DNA from: Taxawa tesnikishii (nom. ined.)
Lineage: Eukaryota; Ascomycota; Dothideomycetes; Dothideales
Assembly (NCBI GenBank): GCA_030247885.1
Contig: JAPDRO010000008.1
Span: 806,001-870,000 of the forward strand
DNA: 64,000 nt
Reading direction: 5' to 3'
The notes beneath the pieces are model-generated. The model had not been told where the DNA came from, ran no database searches, and saw nothing but the letters and a program-made list of their open reading frames with translations. This document shows, one piece after another, positions 1-10,574 of this stretch. Position 1 is the stretch's first letter. Each line of letters begins with the position of its first letter. The position numbers were made by a program, and so were the translations under genes.

Positions 1-1
1 C

Positions 2-523
2 CCGATGAAAGCGTATATGGTGCAGCAGAAGAGGGAGGAGGTTGATGCCGCGCTCAAAGCTCTTGCCAAAACGGAAAAGAAGGGCAATAGAGATAGGCAC
101 AGACACAGGCATCACCGCTCGCGACGCGATCGGGAGGAAGATGATGAAGACCGCCATCGCAGCCACCGCAGACTCAGATCGCCCAGTGAGGATGGCCGAG
201 ATAGGAAAAGCGATAGGCATCGGTCGCGCAGGGATCGCTCGGAAACTCCCAGAAAGGAAGTAAGAGATCGCTCGGAGACGCCAAGGCGAAGCGCGAGAGA
301 CCACCCAGTCACGTCCAGGAGACGTGCCTCTCCGACTCCGGACCGAAGCACGCGTCGTCCAGAGCGAAGTCCTAGGCGCAGAGAGATGCCTAGAGATGCA
401 CGGTCGCCTGATGATGAGGAACGTCGGTACCGCCGTAGGAGCCCGCACAGGAGCCCTCGCCGGTCTTTGACACCGGATGAGCGAGACAGGTCGCGCAGCA
501 GAACGCCGCGGCGCAGGCGGTGA
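2..523 (+). CDS. C-terminal part of an RS-rich, splicing-factor-like protein (5' end outside window)
   Basis: The frame is open from the first bases and ends at TGA 521-523, so the true start lies upstream. The visible 173 residues open with a short charged helix-like stretch (QKREEVDAALKALAKTEKK). They then turn into Arg/Ser, Arg/Asp and His/Arg repeats (DRHRHRHHRSRRDRE, several SETPR and RSPRR motifs). RS tails of this kind are typical of pre-mRNA splicing factors and are phosphorylated by SR kinases in the nucleus. No RRM or other folded domain lies inside the window, so the family cannot be named. Low-complexity RS regions also occur in cyclophilins, kinases and Cwc-type spliceosome proteins. 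Confidence 0.6.
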   Translation, partial: PMKAYMVQQKREEVDAALKALAKTEKKGNRDRHRHRHHRSRRDREEDDEDRHRSHRRLRSPSEDGRDRKSDRHRSRRDRSETPRKEVRDRSETPRRSARDHPVTSRRRASPTPDRSTRRPERSPRRREMPRDARSPDDEERRYRRRSPHRSPRRSLTPDERDRSRSRTPRRRR

Positions 524-584
524 GCTTGTCGTTGGGGTTATGATGCTCCACGTACTGCTAGATTAGTGGTGCAGAGTTGTTACT

Positions 585-2232
585 TTGCAGCTAACAAGGA
601 CGACAAGTTACAGAACAACTAGGATCGGGTTCTTCCTAAGCCTGTTTACTAGGTTCGGTAAACACCGTCTTTCATTGATTTTCGAACATGCAGGCAAGCA
701 TTTGAGCGCTTCGTGCGATTTCAACTCGAAACCCACTTACGCTTTGTTTGTCCTTCCACCAAGCTGTTTGGTCCTTTCCACAGACGAGCTCCTGTCCTAT
801 TGCTGGGGTGGTGTGATCCCGCCTCGAACGCTGACAACCAACGAAGCGCTTTTCAGGGCTAGTCTCGATGAGGCGTCTTTACCGAAGACGTTCCAAGAAC
901 GCCTTGGCAGTAACAAGAGCACTGAACCTCGACTTCATCTGGATTGACAGCTTCTGTATCATCTAAGACGACAAGGAAGACTGGGAGCTGCAGTCAGCAA
1001 AAATGGGTGGAATCTTCTCCAATGCGGAGGTCATTATCATTGCAGCTGATAGCAGGACGCCAGATGATGGGTTTCGCCACAAAAGGAGCGGACAAGTTTG
1101 GGCAAACCTTGGGCTAGGCATGGAAAAGCCAACATCATGTCCTGAAATCAAAGTTCGTCGACTCATACATCATAGTGGAGATGGCGACGCGTTGTCCTGG
1201 ACAAGGGCTGAGAAAAGGGCGTGGTGCTTCCAGGAACGAATCCTAGCGCGGAGGTGCATAGTCTTCAAGATGGACGAAACAGTTTGGGAGTGCAGGCGGT
1301 GCTGTAGATGTGAGTGCAGTGCAGATGGCCCTTCAGAAGATCACAAGCAACCATTCCATCCCAGACTTGTCTACCAGGAGGCTCAAGAACGCGGCGATGT
1401 GAACAGAGCAGAGCAGACCAGAGTAGAGCCGAAGAGAGCAGAGAAGAAATGGAGGGATGCCATAACCCAATACTCCCGCCGAGACATGACCGTTGACACC
1501 GGCAGGCTTCCTGCTATATCGGCGTTGGCAGCCGTGATGCTCGGGGAGTCACAAGATGCCTATGTCTGCGGATTATGGAAACATGAAATGATCTGCCAGT
1601 TGATGTGGAGTTGTGAGCAAGTCGAGGATCTGGCTGAAACTCGGATTCGAGTGTCGGACGCTTACATTGCTCCTACTTGGAGCTGGGCCTCGCGATGGCA
1701 CCCAATCCATTACGATCACTGCCCTTCAGCTGAGAGTACCGTGGACAAAGCCGAAGTGGTCGAAGCGCGCTCCTACGTTGAAGGTCTGAACCCTTTCGGC
1801 GCCGTGAGTTACGGCTCCATCGTTCTGCGCGGCATCAGTTGCGCAGGTGTCCTCACAGTACCCAAGCAACGTCGTCAGAGAGAGATTGCGGCCATTCGAT
1901 TGAAAGACGGCCGCAAGCTCAAAATGGGCTCTCACTGGTGCAGCAGAGGTGGCCTAGATCGATTGCCAGTCTGCTGCAAACGCCTTCAGCTAGGTGAGGG
2001 CCAAGTCATCGATAGCTTACAGCGTGCTGGTAGCTTTGCCGATGAAGAAGCTCACGGCTGTTCGGGTGAGGTGCGCCTATTATGGCTCGTCAATACATGT
2101 TTCCTCATCCTGGCGTATTCTCAGCGGGAGAAGGGTGCTTTTGAGCGGTTGGGAATCGTGTTTTGCGATAACGATGATTCCATACCGGAGGCGGTGCGGA
2201 GAACGGGTATGGAAGAGGTTAAGATCATTTGA
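585..2232 (+). pseudogene. Broken HET-domain (heterokaryon incompatibility) gene
   Basis: The HET signature is present in order. LSYCWGG and LPKTFQ lie in the first frame (585-947). WIDSFCI, DDKEDWELQS and then SNAEVIIIAADS follow in other frames, leading into a long open C-terminal region (1003-2232) that includes APTWSWASR. HET domains are TIR-like regions that trigger incompatibility cell death in filamentous ascomycetes. Here the domain is interrupted at least twice: one frame change near 890-905 and one stop near 965, where a CAA (Gln) would be expected. No single ORF covers it, and the N-terminus is poorly defined. It ends 16 bp from the convergent lyase gene. Without transcripts an unusual intron cannot be fully excluded, but none with GT-AG ends fits. 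Confidence 0.7.
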
Positions 2233-2248
2233 TTTCATGACATCCGCA

Positions 2249-3315
2249 TTACTCTGGCTCTTGGTCCTTGCATTGTTCCCTTACTTTATCCACATCATAA
2301 CCACATAACCGAGCCTTCTGTACAAGTGCTTTCGCTTTGCCTACTACAGGCACGTCAATCATCTTTCCATCCAAAGTCCACGCACCTCTTCCTTGTGCGT
2401 CGGCCTTCTCATCGGCCACCACAACTCTGACCGCCCACTCTACCTCTCTCTGATCAGGGCTGAACACTTCCTGTACCACATCCACTTGGGAAGGATGGAT
2501 GCATTGCTTGCCATTGAACCCCATTCTTTTGCCATTCTCACTCTCTGCTCTCAAAGTTTGTTGGCCTTCTTCGCCACGAAAAGAAGTTGTGACAAGATCG
2601 ATCGTAGACGGGAGGTTATGGGCTCGAGCTGCAGTTACGATTGCAGAGCGCGCGTACATGAATTCTTTTAAATCCGGCGTTCTGGTGATGGAGAGATCTA
2701 GCGCGAAGTCTTCTGCAGCGAAGATCAACCCCGACAAGTAAGGCGACGCTTTGCAAATGGAAGCCAGGTCCATGACTGAGCGGGCAGACTCGATTAATGC
2801 TATCAGTCTGATTGGGGATTTGGAGTCCGGTCCGTGACGATCCGGAAGAGTGTGCCGCACAACATCCGTAATAAAATGAAGATCTGATGCACTGTTGACT
2901 TTTGGAACGACCAGGGCATCCAGGTTGGGCGCTTTCAACTATTGCAGTATGCCTTCAGCAACGCTCAGCGTGGACGGATGAGAGGACCGTAGGGTTAATC
3001 ATACCACCTCCGTCAGATCATCCAATGCATAACCACTATCCACAGAGTTTATCCGCACAGCCTGCTCTTTGATATTCGGTACACGGTCTCTTGACAAAAA
3101 GTCACGTAGGTTGGAGCGTGCTTCCGCTTTCTTGCCTGGTGTTACAGAGTCCTCCAGATCATAGGCTATGCAGTCTGCGCCAATTCCACGAGACTTTTCC
3201 AAGAAACGCATCGACGAGCCGGGTACTAGGATACGTCAATATACCATACTAGAGAATGCTGTCGTGCCCAATTACCATATAGCAGCGCTCGCCGAATGAT
3301 CGGAGCGACAGCCAT
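2249..3315 (-). CDS. HpcH/HpaI aldolase / citrate-lyase beta-like protein (CLYBL type)
   Basis: Three exons (3315-3276, 3225-3005, 2938-2249) with GT-AG introns of 50 and 66 bp give an intact 316-aa protein. The start MAVAPIIRRALLY joins to VPGSSMRFLEK, the conserved opening of the CitE family. Metal and substrate motifs are visible: YDLEDSV with a following K and AR, LIALIESA (metal-binding Glu), FAAEDFALD, and NGKQCIHPSQV. Family members cleave or form (S)-malyl- or citramalyl-CoA-type esters in a TIM barrel using Mg2+. Eukaryotic CLYBL is mitochondrial and clears citramalyl-CoA. An R-rich N-terminus could act as a weak targeting signal, which is inference. It is divergent from TVP23, with 368 bp between the start codons, and convergent with the HET pseudogene. 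Confidence 0.88.
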
Positions 3316-3683
3316 CGTGGGCTAACTCGACAAAATCCTGATGCTGAAATTGTTCCTGCGGCAACTGGACACTAACAAGATCTTGACCGTCACATAGCAT
3401 ATACAAAATATTGCTATATCACAGAACGTGGAGGAAGTGCAACTGGAAGACACGAGCACGGATGGGATGGGACCTGAATGGAGACGATAGCTTTCCCCGC
3501 GTATCGACCACGAGTCATTGAATGTTGCCGAGGCGGCATCGAAATCGGAGCGGAAGAACCCTAAGGCGACGTCAAGCTCTCCTTGCCGATCCATCAAACG
3601 CGTCCCTGAAAGTGTGAGATGTCAGTAACAAAGTAAGAAAACAGTTGTCCACCAAAACACCTCATTCCAACACCACTCCAGCT

Positions 3684-4422
3684 ATGGATAACCCACAGCC
3701 AGGCTCCTTGACCTGGCGGCTGAGCACCCATCCTATCACACTCCTCACATTCCTCGCATTCAGACTATGTAAGCTTTACTCGAGTCCACTCTAGCTACGT
3801 ATAGCTCCTAACTATCGGACATAGCGAGCCTTCTGGTCTACCTCTTCGGCCTCCTTTTCACGGGAAATTTCGTCCTCATTTTCATCATTACCATCCTCTT
3901 ACTCGCTGCGGATTTCTACTATCTCAAGAATATCGCCGGTCGCCGTCTCGTAGGACTCCGCTGGTGGAACGAAGTCGATTCACAAACAGGAGACAGTCAT
4001 TGGGTTTTTGAGTCAGCAGATCCAGAGACCAGGACCATCAATGCAACGGATAAGCGGTTCTTCTGGTTAGCACTGTATGCACAACCAGTATCCTGGGTTG
4101 GGCTTGCCATAGTTGCAATTCTCAAGTTCGAGTTCATCTGGTTGACCCTGGTTGGTGAGTCGCACGAACGTTCCATGCCCGTGGTCGAGTGGACTTCTCT
4201 GCAGGCCAGCATTCGCCCAGGCACGGCAGGCCTTCAAAAAGGCGATGCGTGAAAGCTGACAGACTGGCAGTCATTGCAATGGTTCTTACCATCACCAACA
4301 CCCTGGCTTTCTCTAGATGCGACAAGTTCAGCCAAGCCTCCAACCTCGCATCAGGTGCCTTCAATTCGGGAGGGCTTGCAGGTCGTATTGGTGGTGCTAT
4401 GGTCAGCCGGCTCTTCAGATGA
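3684..4422 (+). CDS. TVP23: Golgi membrane protein TVP23 (FAM18/DUF846)
   Basis: Three exons (3684-3768, 3825-4154, 4271-4422) with introns of 56 and 116 bp encode an intact 188-aa protein. The family hallmarks are clear: a first hydrophobic pair, then [37 protein letters not shown], and a last membrane segment ending [14 protein letters not shown]. Four membrane spans are expected. TVP23 is a late-Golgi/TVP-complex protein conserved from yeast (199 aa) to human TVP23B, with a role in vesicle traffic to and within the Golgi. The tail ends GAMVSRLFR. The start is the first ATG of the frame, just before the first membrane segment. Confidence 0.93.
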
Positions 4423-5102
4423 TTTTCTTAAGAGAGTCGTCTTTTCCTTTCCAGATGATACCTATATAGCAAAACAATCCATCACCTCGTGCAACACAAC
4501 GCACGGAATGCTATTCTCGCATCTCGTCTTTGTTTCTTCAAAAGTCTCCTATATACGATATACACAGCTGACGGCTCTTTGTCAAGCATATGCAGCAAAT
4601 CTTCAGCTCTCTATCTCTATCTGCTCGACGCAATCAAACCCCAATGGGACGTTGTTCTGGACTTCGCATGTATTCGTTGGCGCGAGGTCATGGATTTCCT
4701 CAAATGGGACTCTGTCATGTGGCACACAGACATGCCCTCAACAACACCGGACCATATATTACAATAGCTAACCATCCTCTACAGCTACAGGCAGGCTAAG
4801 AGACTTGGAAGTGTTGTGCGCCGCGCGTTTTGAGCTGAGGAAACGCTTTGAACACGACGTCTGCTCGAGTGATCTAGCCTTTACATGTAAGTGGCTACCT
4901 TCGACCACTCCAGATACACCAATTCATGATCCATGCTCGTCTGAGTTAAGAACAGACTTCAGGAGCTTCAGGAACGAAAGAACGAGACATGTAGCCGCCG
5001 CCCAGACTGATGTCGCTATCGCGGAATTCAACCCTTTTCTGACGCCCTGGGACAACTCCCAGGACATCACTACTCCCATTCCAGCACGCCAGCGTCGCAA
5101 AA
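4423..5102. other. Intergenic, no gene recognised
   Basis: Several overlapping ORFs under 170 codons are open here, but none shows family motifs, splice-consistent extension or codon bias like its neighbours. It holds the TVP23 3' UTR and the flank of the tRNA gene. Confidence 0.6.
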
Positions 5103-5188
5103 TGATTCGGCCCGGGCTCGAACCGGGGACCACCAGTGGATCAAGAAGCTTGTTAGACTGGTGTGATAACCAACTACACCACCGAACC
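5103..5188 (-). tRNA. tRNA-Val (anticodon AAC) with a 12-nt intron
   Basis: On the minus strand the 86-nt gene folds as a cloverleaf. The acceptor GGTTCGG pairs with CCGAATC (one G-U pair), followed by discriminator A. The D-arm begins GTGTAGTTGGT. The anticodon stem CCAGT pairs with ACTGG. The T-arm is CCCGG TTCGAGC CCGGG. The anticodon AAC lies at 5154-5152. A 12-nt intron (AGCTTCTTGATC) sits one base 3' of the anticodon, the canonical position for tRNA splicing endonuclease. The mature tRNA would be 74 nt before CCA addition. The A- and B-box promoters are internal. It stands alone in an intergenic region. Confidence 0.93.
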
Positions 5189-5707
5189 ATTTGATGAATT
5201 AAATTGCGCATCATGGAAAATATGTCGCTTGTTTCGAGAGAAGCCCACTGCTAGGTCGAAATACCCTGCGGCGCGAACTCCTGTCCAGGCTTTTCCACAC
5301 CCGGCCCGCTTCGCTAGTAGTATACGGTGGACCGTTCCCACCATTGCTGCGGGATCTAGCAAAAGTCGAGCGTAGTCGAACTGACCAAGCTCTAGCCATG
5401 AGTGACCTGTACAGGACCTGAGTCCAAGTCGTTCCCCACTACACTCATGCTGCAACTTGCGTGTAGGCTTCTGCCGTTTAAAGATCATTCCTTTCACGTC
5501 GTCTCTAAGAGAGGAGTGCGAGGCGGTATACTTGCTAATATAAGAGACTTTTCCCGAAAGTTGATGCTACGGTGCGAAGGTGCAACCTATGGTAGAACAT
5601 ACGCGAATGCTTCATGACAGCTTCGGGTGTGTTTACTGTGGAAAGCGTTGGTCTTGTAAATCTTCTGTGCAGGCAAATCATTTCTCATTGAGTGGCAGCC
5701 TAGTTGG
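5189..5707. other. Intergenic, no gene recognised
   Basis: About 520 bp between the tRNA 5' side and the dehydrogenase stop codon. Short ORFs are present on both strands, none supported by motifs. It presumably holds the 3' UTR of the dehydrogenase gene. Confidence 0.6.
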
Positions 5708-6916
5708 CTAATACCCTCTCTCCCTCTTGACCACGTTAATCAGTTTTTCCCCTTTCCGTCTCCTTTCCAGGTTAACCTCCAAGATCTGAAACGCGCGCTC
5801 TGCATACGCCTGCCCTACGCCACTGATGTGCGGCGTTATGATCACGTTCGGCAATCCCCACAGCTCGCTGTCTTCGGGTAGGGGTTCGGGATCCGTCACG
5901 TCCAGAGCGGCGCCGCCCAGTGTCCCATCCTTGAGCGCATCTATCAGGGCTGGCTGATCGATGATCTGGCCCCTGGCGATGTTGGTGACGAAGGCAGGTC
6001 TCTTGCCGCCCTGGCTTAGGATTGAGAACTCATCCTTTGAGAGCATGTGTTTTGTTTGCTCAGTAAGCGGCACTGAGACGAGGAGGAGGTCGATGTCCTG
6101 TTTCAGGAAGTTGTGCAGAGAGTCCTTGTCCAAGCCCGAGTACCACGCAGATGGAATGGAGCCGTCTGCATCGCCTGTGCCCGGGACCACGAAACCGGGG
6201 TCTTTCTTCTTCTCTGGAGTGTCTTTGGGCGTTGCTGTGAATGCGACAACATCCATGCCTGCTTGTTCATCAGCATCCCTGTAGCCGATAGAGAATGTCC
6301 TGTCCCTTACCCATCGCCTTTCCGACTCTTGCGACCTGTCTGCCGATACTGCCGTATCCCAGCACTCCCAGTCTCAACCCAACCATGTCCCTAACATTAT
6401 GGTAATCATCTTCCACACCAGATTTGCCCCATTTTCTCTGTTTCTGCAGGTCGTACAGTTGCTTGTACTTGTGGCTGTGAACGAGGGCGGTCATGACTAC
6501 CCATTCTGCAATCTGCGGGCCATGAACTCCGGAGGATGTCGTGATTGTGACATCGCTGTCCGTATACATGGGGTGCTTCTGGATGTGGTTGCTGCCGGCG
6601 GAGAAGAGGGATATGAGTTCGAGGTTCGGCGCATCTGAAGGCTTGGATGGAAGGGCGGAGAGGGTTACGAGGATGGTGACGTTCTTCCACACTTCTGCCC
6701 AATGACTCAGTGACCAGTTTCGGGAAGTTGTTCGTCGAATATATGCGTACCTTCAGGCACCTCCTTCGACAGGTTCTCGTGGTTCTTGATGTAGGAGACA
6801 TTCCGGTATTCAAACTCGATTTCTGGGAACTTCTTCCTTAGCCTCTCGAGGGTGTCCTTGGGTTCTTTGGTCGGCAGTGTGCAGAGCAGGAAGTCTTTCT
6901 GTGGTCCGCCGCCCAT
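5708..6916 (-). CDS. D-isomer-specific 2-hydroxyacid dehydrogenase (glyoxylate/hydroxypyruvate reductase-like)
   Basis: Three exons (6916-6751, 6694-6311, 6258-5708) with 56- and 52-bp introns give an intact 366-aa protein. The Rossmann motif is LGVLGYGSIGRQVAR. The catalytic triad is visible: Arg in FVTNIARGQIID, Glu in VTDPEPLPED, and His in IITPHISG. The N-terminal substrate domain carries ELISLFSAGSNHI and EWVVMTALVHSHKY. The family reduces 2-keto acids such as glyoxylate, hydroxypyruvate or pyruvate with NAD(P)H. The substrate cannot be read from sequence. An insert of about 30 residues after AFTATPKDTPEKKK lengthens the NAD domain, a common feature of fungal members. The protein is probably cytosolic, with no signal peptide. 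Confidence 0.92.
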
Positions 6917-8179
6917 GTCTGCGAATCAATGGTAGTCGTTGGTGGGGCAATGGTGGTATAGCGGGGTAGCCGGAAGGTGGTGATGGCTCAAGAATAGATG
7001 TGAAGGTGGAGGATGAAGTGCTGGAGAAGATACGGTAACAGGCGACGACTAACCCACGTGTGATGCGGCACCTGTCTCGTCATGGATGTACCTGCTGCAT
7101 TAGGGAATGTCGGTGATAAGGTGTGCTAGCACGCCTAGCACGCTTGAACCACGACGCTATGCGGAGACAACAGAGCGCCCTTCCGGACTACGGACCGTAA
7201 ATGCAGCCTCGCCCCTGAGCCGATCTCGTGATTCTGGTGGGCAAGATAAAGCGTTCGACTTGACATGCGCAGCTATGCTCGTCTCTGGGTCACTGGTGTT
7301 CAAAGACCTGTATGTTATACTCGAATTTGTTGTCCGTCGCGTTGCGAGACGTGTAACAGATCAGCCTGGACAGACGACTGCGTCATGACATGACCATAGT
7401 GCTGAGTTACTGGCCATCATCTAGAGCATCTCATTCATCTTCTCCCCATACCGCCGTCCGCCGCATCATGCACAGGTGCACTTAACGTCCCCAAGGACCA
7501 ACACATTCCTCCTGCATTTCTGTCCTACATGTTCCTTCTTCCATCATACCGAACCCCTCATCCAGCCTTCGACTTCCGTCACTTCCGCCCATTCATCTCG
7601 GACTGAAAGTGAAGGGTTCTGCAAGCATCTCATCGTTCAGTGGTAACAAGGAGAGGATTAGGGGAAGAGAAGAGGCTTTGCCTGGCCCACTCAAACCGGT
7701 ATCTAAGAAAGAGAAGAGATCTAAGATATAGGTACTCTCTCCATGGATTACCCGGGATGAGCACGATATTGTGTCTCTCCATATTAACAACGTTGACACC
7801 TCTTGTGGCTGACTTAGGTCGCGCAGCAACCACCACAATCACTGCATCCCAATCCACCGGAGAACCTGGTATGGCAATCCTTTTTGCTGGTTCCGTTGCC
7901 CCATGCGGCTCGTAATGCAATGACAACCTCCGGAACGCCTACTAAGGCTACCGTAATAGCTTATGCAAACTTCCGATTCGGATACTTTGAGTGAGGCTGA
8001 TGTGAGGCTGCGCATTCTGTCTGTACTGTGATTATGCGGGCTGTTTGGTGGTGCGAAAATCAGCCAGGTGTCCATATTCCTCAACTAGTACCGCTACAAC
8101 GCCACAAGATGCAAAAAATAAACAAAGTCAATAATACAAAAACGAACATACAGAAGGTGGCCTTCAAAGCAAGCCGCCA
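6917..8179. other. Intergenic region of about 1.26 kb
   Basis: Upstream region of the dehydrogenase and 3' flank of the zinc transporter. ORFs here (longest under 100 codons) overlap on both strands and carry no recognisable domain. No repeat or RNA gene was recognised. Confidence 0.55.
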
Positions 8180-9975
8180 TCAATGGTCGTGACCGTGGTG
8201 GTCGTCATGGCCGGGGCCCTTCTTATCCGGAACCGCACAGCAGGTCTTGCCATCACCACAAGCATCACCACACTCCAGCAAGCATGCATCTGGCTGTGCC
8301 CTGAGACTGCCGGCCTTGCTTGCCTGCTTGCTGATCGCCTTTCCGTTGGGAGTGCTCTTGTGCGAATCGTCGTGATCTTCGTGGTGAGAATGGTCCTCGG
8401 CGGACGCGCCGTGGTCGTGTTCTGGGTCCAAACAGAACTCCGGCTGGATGGTCGAAGAATGAATGCCATACTCGTGAAGGCAATCGCGGATGGCGCGAGC
8501 GAGCTGCATGTATCTGGCTGAGCCTTCTCCTTCAAAGTCATAGTCGACCTGTACGTGCAAGCTCGCAACGAGCTTCGTGTCGCTCAACTGCCAGACGTGC
8601 AAGTGGTGGCAACTGACGATTCCAGGCAGGGTCTCAATGTCCTCCTTGATTTCGTCGACGCTGATACCCGCAGGGACGGCTTGCAGAAGGATGCGAGACG
8701 CGGCCTTGCAGAGCGGAATTGCAGAGCAAAGGATGATGACTGTAATGACAAGCGAGATGAACGGATCGGCGTAGAATCTCCATGAGAAGTCGGTCAGCCA
8801 GATAAAGAGAGCAGTACCAATGACACCGATGTTTCCCAAGGCATCACCCATGACGTGGAGGAAAACACCACGCATGTTGAGATCTCCGTGCGAATGACCA
8901 TGGCCACCGCCCTTCTTTTCTTCTTTTGGTTTGCGGTGGTTATGGGCTTTGTGATCAATGGACTTCCTCTTCTTGATTGAGCCGTAACCTTTTCCTTTCG
9001 CTTGGTTGAGAAGGGGTTGATCCGGGGTAGAGTTGCCAAAGTCTCCGTCTGTCACAGCGTTCTCATTACCGTTGTCGGTTTCAGCGTCAGTGCTTTCCTC
9101 AGACTCGACATCATCGCGCCTGGCCGCCTCTATGATCGACTTGCGGAAGGACGATGGGTTGACTGGAAAGTCCTCAAAGCCAGAGTAGCGGCTAGTCCGA
9201 CGTCCGTGACCGCGTCCAGCTTTGATTGGTGTGGTCTCCTCTACGGCCGTGTGCTCGCTGTCTTCCGTAGGCGATGTTGCCTTCTTGCTCTTCGTCTTTG
9301 GCCAGTTCGCGAGCCTACTTTCAGGCATAACGTCCGCTACGTTACCGGATTCGTCCGCAGCTTCAAGATCTCCGGCATGCGCATATCCTTCTTCAGCCGC
9401 TCTTGCGGTGTCATCTTCACCATGCCCGTGCGAGTGTCCTCCTCCCCGTGACTGTGGCCGTGATCGTGGAACAGAAAGAGACCGATAATGTTCGAAGCAA
9501 GACCAAGGGAGCCGACAATCAGAATGACCTTGGGATGGGAGACTTCCTGAGGTTCAACAAATCGCTGAATAGCTTCTAGGAAAATGGATACGCAGAGGGC
9601 AACAAGGAAGACACCGTTTATGAGAGCTCCAAGGGTTTCTGCGCGTTGCCACTAGAAGCTGTTAGAGGCGCGAGTTCCCAGCGAAGACCAGGTTGCGGTA
9701 AACCTACCCCGTACGTGTACATCTTGGAGCTTCCCTTTGAGTTAGCTGCCTTGACCGCCCATAGACCGACACATAGCGACAGAACATCGTTCAACTGTGG
9801 TCGCGTGCGTTAGCCTCCACCATCGTGCAAAGCCGGCCGCACAACGTACCATATGGAAAGAGTCCGCCACAAGTGCAAGAGAGTGCACATCATAGCCAGT
9901 GATTAGCTCCAGGAAGAAGAAGGCAGTATCGATGGCCAGTAGGATCAGAATGCGCGTTGACTTGGAGAGACCCAT
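8180..9975 (-). CDS. ZRC1: Zinc transporter of the cation diffusion facilitator family (ZRC1/COT1-like), with an apparent frameshift
   Basis: Exon 1 (9975-9850) and exon 2 (9794-9708) join to exon 3 from 9651 with GT-AG introns. CDF hallmarks are present: HSLALVADSFHM continued by LNDVLS (TM2 metal site), YGWQRAETLGALINGVFL, the His-rich loop start HDHGHSHG, then HVMGDALGN (TM5 HxxxD site) and SRILLQAVPAGIS. The long cytosolic loop has PLLNQAKGKGYGS, and the C-terminal domain carries HHLHVWQLSD. The tail is His/Asp-rich and ends HDDHHGHDH. The frame jumps by net -1 around 9430-9440, between HSHGEEDT and the downstream HGHGEDDT. No intron fits there. Intact length would be about 560 aa. ZRC1-type proteins exchange cytosolic Zn2+ for vacuolar H+. 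The start at 9975 (MGLSKSTR) matches fungal homologues better than the ATG 21 bp upstream. Confidence 0.87.
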
Positions 9976-10574
9976 CTTGGTAATTGCTTCTTGCAATACA
10001 GGAGTGGAAAGATGGGCTGGTTGCGGCGTGGACGGCCCTAGGTCGGTGGGAAGAATCGGAAGGTCGCAGACACAGGCCGACGTCTCCCTCTAATGAAGAT
10101 GTTCTTCGGTCGAAGGCGATGAAGTTGGGTAGAAGGCGTGCAGTTGCCGTCGTCTGTGATGAGATCACTTTTGAAGTGACGCGAAGGCCCTTTCTTCCCC
10201 GATCCCCGCGCGTCGCTGGAACGGGAGAATTGGACCCGCGCAAAAACTAATCATGTTTCGGCAAACATTGCAGTACACTAGGACAGAGACAATGAGCGAC
10301 AGGAGAAAGAAAGTCAATATGCATCGAACACAGCGCTTTTTCTATTGATACATACAACATCTGATTGGGATAGCAATTTCCCTCAACCCCCAGGACGCTT
10401 GCCTCTGCCTGCGGCTCCCGGTTCTCGGATAACGGTACCGAGACTGGCTAGCTGTGTATGTCCGGAATCAACTTCTTGTCTGCTCTGCCCTCACTTGGGA
10501 ATCAGAATATCAGTCCGTCTGAATGACACCCGACATGCAACCTTTGAAGAAAGCAACAGAGCTGCCTCTTAAAT
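9976..10574. promoter_or_regulatory. Shared upstream region of the zinc transporter (-) and the DUF202 gene (+)
   Basis: 600 bp between two divergent start codons, so it must contain both promoters. Pyrimidine-rich stretches precede the plus-strand start. I cannot point to a specific transcription-factor site. Confidence 0.45.

Noticed and set aside
1314-1496. Short gene inside the HET region with GAGCAGACCAGAG-like direct repeats
   Set aside because: The repeat is a local Glu/Arg codon slippage in the HET C-terminal region, not a separate gene.
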